From contig CAVYWJ010000001.1 in NCBI GenBank assembly GCA_963772315.1, positions 992,001-1,056,000 of the forward strand: a stretch of 64,000 nt of DNA, written 5' to 3'. The position numbers and the translations under genes are program-made. The notes below the pieces were generated by a model, which saw nothing but the letters and a program-made list of their open reading frames with translations, ran no database searches and was not told the origin of the DNA. Source of the DNA: Haliangium sp963772315. Its GTDB lineage: Bacteria > Myxococcota_A > Polyangia > Haliangiales > Haliangiaceae. Shown here in pieces: positions 63,509 to 64,000 of this stretch (positions are counted from its first letter, which is position 1; every line of letters begins with the position of its first letter).

Positions 63509-64000
63509 GTGGCAACCATACTCGTTCCGTTACCCGACCGAGACTTCGACGTCACCGAGGTCGCCGTGCCGTGGAAGTTGCTCACGCGTGCCGGGCACCG
63601 GGTCATCTTTGCGACCGAGGAGGGGGCGTCGCCCGCGGCGGATCCGCTGCTGCTCACCGGCGTGATCTTCGGCAAGCTGGGCGCAGAGCCCGAGCCGCTC
63701 GCGTTCTACCGTGAGCTCGAGCAGGACCCGGCCTTTCGCGCCCCGCGTCGCTGGCGCGAGCTCGATGTCGCAACGTTCGACGCGCTGTTCCTGGCGGGTG
63801 GCCACGCGCCCGGGATGCGGCAGTACCTCGGCAGCGCCGTGCTGCACCGGCTGGTCGGCGAGTTCTGGCGGCTGGAGCGCCCGGTCGCAGCCATCTGTCA
63901 CGGCGTGCTCGTGCTCGCGCGCACGCTCGATCCCGCGACCGGCGCGTCGGTCCTGCGCGACCGCCGGACCACGTGCCTGCCCAGGTACATGGAGCGCTCG
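63509..64000 (+). CDS. DJ-1/PfpI family protein (partial at right edge)
   Basis: A GTG start at 63509, preceded by GGAGC, opens a frame that continues beyond the window. The visible 164 residues show the family order: ILVPLPDRDFDVTEVAVPWKLL, VIFATEEG, DALFLAGGHAPGMRQYLGS, and the nucleophile elbow PVAAICHGVLVLART with the conserved cysteine. Members act as chaperones, glyoxalases, deglycases or amidotransferase-like hydrolases; the substrate cannot be told from this fragment. Confidence 0.85.
   Translation, partial: MATILVPLPDRDFDVTEVAVPWKLLTRAGHRVIFATEEGASPAADPLLLTGVIFGKLGAEPEPLAFYRELEQDPAFRAPRRWRELDVATFDALFLAGGHAPGMRQYLGSAVLHRLVGEFWRLERPVAAICHGVLVLARTLDPATGASVLRDRRTTCLPRYMERS

Overview
This is a GC-rich window from a large bacterial genome. 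The gene content points to the Myxococcota (myxobacteria): transmembrane Ser/Thr kinases with TPR tails, lipoproteins rich in short repeats, a GIGLN-repeat/RCC1 protein, one TolQ-type protein with two TolR-type proteins, and many proteins of unknown function. The family or genus cannot be fixed from the sequence alone. Genes are densely packed, and within operons they often share ATGA or GTGA stop/start overlaps.

Layout. 1-3.7 kb: a gliding-type ABC exporter, made of an ATPase and a fused permease-GldG protein that runs off the left edge. 3.9-6.2 kb: an SDR oxidoreductase, a lipoprotein glutathione peroxidase and a small acidic lipoprotein. 6.4-12.6 kb: two paralogous kinase-TPR receptors facing each other. 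12.7-17.7 kb: a DUF2934 protein, a Tat-exported molybdoenzyme with its PepSY membrane partner, a zinc-ribbon protein, a GST-like protein, and a SirB1/ATP-grasp pair. 17.7-20.1 kb: cardiolipin synthase and a secreted protein. 20.2-27.3 kb: a complete branched-chain amino acid (Liv) ABC operon with one extra membrane protein, preceded by universal stress and CBS genes. 27.4-31.5 kb: tRNA-His(GTG), a minisatellite, a decayed glycine-rich gene and an IS1182-type insertion sequence. 31.5-36.3 kb: a HEAT-repeat lipoprotein and an ExbB/ExbD/ExbD operon. 36.3-38.3 kb: the RCC1/GIGLN lipoprotein. 38.8-43.7 kb: purine catabolism, with a three-subunit xanthine dehydrogenase-type enzyme divergent from guanine deaminase. 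43.8-48.4 kb: a PEGA/TPR envelope protein, a rhomboid protease and two unknowns.

Two regions stand out. At 49.1-54.2 kb a compact same-strand cassette encodes a nitrilase-fold amidohydrolase, a winged-helix protein and a large KGGVGR-type SIMIBI NTPase with a long helical C-terminal region. This looks like an NTP-dependent conflict or signalling module. At 56.2-62.7 kb a single protein joins a catalase-like domain to a LodA-type (cysteine tryptophylquinone) amino-acid oxidase. It is followed by its LodB-type flavoprotein and a 729-residue unknown, and preceded by two tandem copies of a palindromic site. That arrangement suggests a peroxide-producing enzyme carrying its own peroxide-handling domain.

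The window ends with an ASCH-like/winged-helix protein and a DJ-1/PfpI-family gene cut by the right edge. At least two genes carry apparent frameshifts: the glycine-rich gene and a peptidoglycan amidase.
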